The notes under the pieces: generated by a model
What the model was told of the DNA's origin: nothing
Seen by the model: the letters and a program-made list of their open reading frames with translations, nothing else
The model's database searches: none
Assembly (NCBI GenBank): GCA_013696945.1
Contig: JACCXQ010000066.1
Location: forward strand, 1 to 5,507
Reading direction: 5' to 3'
DNA from: Chloroflexota bacterium
GTDB lineage: Bacteria; Chloroflexota; Limnocylindria; Limnocylindrales; CSP1-4
Length of the DNA stretch: 5,507 nt
Shown: positions 4,333 to 5,507 of the stretch, in pieces
Position numbering within the stretch: the stretch's first letter is position 1
How the letters are laid out: each line of letters starts with the position of its first letter
Program-made: the position numbers and the translations under genes

Positions 4333-5507
4333 GACCACCCTCACAGAGCGGCTGCTCTACGCGGCCGGAGTCATCGACGAGATCGGCAGCGTCGACGAGG
4401 GAACGACGCAGACTGACTCCCTCGCTCTCGAACGCGAGCGCGGCATCACCATCAAGTCGGCCGTCGCGTCGTTCACGCTCGACGAGCTGGCGGTCAACCT
4501 CATCGACACGCCGGGTCACCCCGACTTCATCGCGGAGGTCGAGCGCGTGCTCAGCGTGCTGGACGGCGCCGTGCTCGTCGTCTCGGCGGTCGAGGGCGTC
4601 CAGCCGCAGACGCCGCTCCTCATGCGAGCGCTGCAACGGCAGCGTGTGGCGACCCTCATCTTCGTCAACAAGATCGACCGCATGGGGGCCAGCGACAGTC
4701 GCACTGTCGAGGCGATCCGTAGGCGGCTGACGCCCGGCATCGTCGCGATGGGGTCGCCCCATGGGCTCGGGGCGCGCGAGGCCAGCGTGACGGCGGCGAC
4801 CGAGGATGACGCCACCTTCCGGACCCGACTGCTCGAGGTGCTCGCCGAGAAGGACGACGCGATCCTCGAGACTTACGTGGAGGACGCGCGCCCCATGCCA
4901 TACGCGCGGCTGCGCGCGGCCCTGGCGGAGCAGACCGCCCGCCGCCGGCTCCACCCCGTCTTCTTCGGCTCCGCGCTCACTGGAGTCGGGGTCGACGCAC
5001 TCATGACCGGGATCGCGGAGCTGCTGCCGTCGGCCGCGGGTGACCCGGACGGGCCGGCCTCGGGGCGTGTCTTCAAGATCGAGCGGGCGCCTTCGGGAGA
5101 GAAGGTCGCCTACGCGCGCCTGTTCGCCGGGAAGCTCCGAACGCGCGAGCACGTGCGATACGGCAACGGCGCCGAAGGGACGGTGACGGCCGTCTCCGTC
5201 TTCGTCCCTGGAGGATCGGAGAAACGTCCATCGGCCGCCGCCGGGGATATCGCGAAGGTCTCGGGGCTGGGCGGTGTTCGGATCGGAGACGCCATCGGGG
5301 ATGTCCCTGCGACGGGGACGGAGGACCACCACTTCCCTCGACCGACCTTGGAATCGGTCGTCGTCCCTCGGCGCGCCGATGACAAGGGTCGGCTCCGGAG
5401 CGCGCTCGCCGAACTCTCCGAGCAGGATCCCCTCATCGATGTCCGGCAGGACGACGAGCGCCAGGAGATCGCCGTGTCGCTGTACGGCGAGGTCCAGAAG
5501 GAGGTCA
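4286..5507 (+). CDS. TetM/OtrA-type tetracycline ribosomal protection GTPase (3' truncated by window)
   Basis: The 407 visible codons cover about two thirds of a protein usually near 640 residues. GTPase motifs are intact: G1 AHVDAGKTT (10-18), G2 RGIT (52-55), G3 DTPGH (74-78), G4 NKID (128-131) and G5 GSA (228-230). GSVDEGTTQTD (34-44) and NKID mark the ribosomal protection branch; EF-G usually has a different stretch at the first site and NKMD at the second. Domain II follows (about 250-330, including SGRVFKIERAPSGEKVAYARLFAGK), then the start of the next domain. Such proteins bind the ribosome as EF-G does and push tetracycline off the 30S subunit; domain IV, which does this, is outside the window. 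Resistance is thus inferred, since chromosomal OtrA-like relatives may do something milder. Start ATG 4286 is certain because an in-frame TGA lies at 4277-4279. Confidence 0.88.
   Translation, partial: MRTLNLGILAHVDAGKTTLTERLLYAAGVIDEIGSVDEGTTQTDSLALERERGITIKSAVASFTLDELAVNLIDTPGHPDFIAEVERVLSVLDGAVLVVSAVEGVQPQTPLLMRALQRQRVATLIFVNKIDRMGASDSRTVEAIRRRLTPGIVAMGSPHGLGAREASVTAATEDDATFRTRLLEVLAEKDDAILETYVEDARPMPYARLRAALAEQTARRRLHPVFFGSALTGVGVDALMTGIAELLPSAAGDPDGPASGRVFKIERAPSGEKVAYARLFAGKLRTREHVRYGNGAEGTVTAVSVFVPGGSEKRPSAAAGDIAKVSGLGGVRIGDAIGDVPATGTEDHHFPRPTLESVVVPRRADDKGRLRSALAELSEQDPLIDVRQDDERQEIAVSLYGEVQKEV

Noticed and set aside
4256..5332. Minus-strand open frame, 358 codons
   Set aside because: It lies opposite the GTPase gene, whose five G motifs are unmistakable on the + strand; the antisense product has no fold signature.
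4286..5507. Elongation factor G (fusA) as the identity of the GTPase
   Set aside because: GSVDEGTTQTD, NKID and the short stretch between G4 and G5 fit the TetM/OtrA branch. No ribosomal protein genes (rpsL, rpsG) or tuf are next to it.
1..5507. CRISPR arrays, tRNA, rRNA, insertion sequences
   Set aside because: I saw no regularly spaced repeats, no tRNA-like cloverleaf sequence and no transposase or terminal inverted repeats on reading the window.

Overview
The window is GC-rich DNA that reads as bacterial chromosome. All genes I can support are on the + strand. Two intergenic regions carry a TANNNT -10 box 6-7 nt before a start codon, the layout of leaderless transcripts common in high-GC Actinomycetota, Deinococcota and Chloroflexota. 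The large lipoprotein and the style of the toxin-antitoxin pair also suggest a soil or water Chloroflexota (Limnocylindria-like) or an actinobacterium. This placement is an inference; no marker gene settles it.

Layout. (1) 1-79: C-terminal end of a VOC/glyoxalase-fold protein. (2) 80-143: short gap with an imperfect hairpin and a probable leaderless promoter. (3) 144-1382: a complete MFS drug-efflux-type transporter of 412 residues. (4) 1492-3480: a large, probably secreted lipoprotein of unknown function with a TTG start, its own extended -10 promoter and a good ribosome binding site. (5) 3532-4083: a two-gene toxin-antitoxin module, with a ribbon-helix-helix antitoxin followed 3 nt later by a RelE/ParE-type toxin, behind a compact promoter/operator. 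(6) 4084-4285: a roughly 200-nt leader with alternative inverted repeats and a small ORF that has a near-perfect Shine-Dalgarno. (7) 4286 to the window end: the first 407 codons of a TetM/OtrA-type ribosomal protection GTPase, cut by the window edge.

How the parts may fit together. The efflux transporter and the ribosomal protection GTPase are both antibiotic-resistance-type genes, but a lipoprotein and a TA module separate them and each seems to have its own promoter region, so they are neighbours rather than an operon. The best candidate for something undescribed is the leader of the ribosomal protection gene. A 35-codon ORF with a strong ribosome binding site overlaps the start of the GTPase gene in another frame, and competing stem-loops lie just upstream. 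This resembles in principle the leader-peptide attenuation known for tet(M), but the sequence differs and the idea needs testing. The second candidate is the lipoprotein, which I cannot match to a characterised family.
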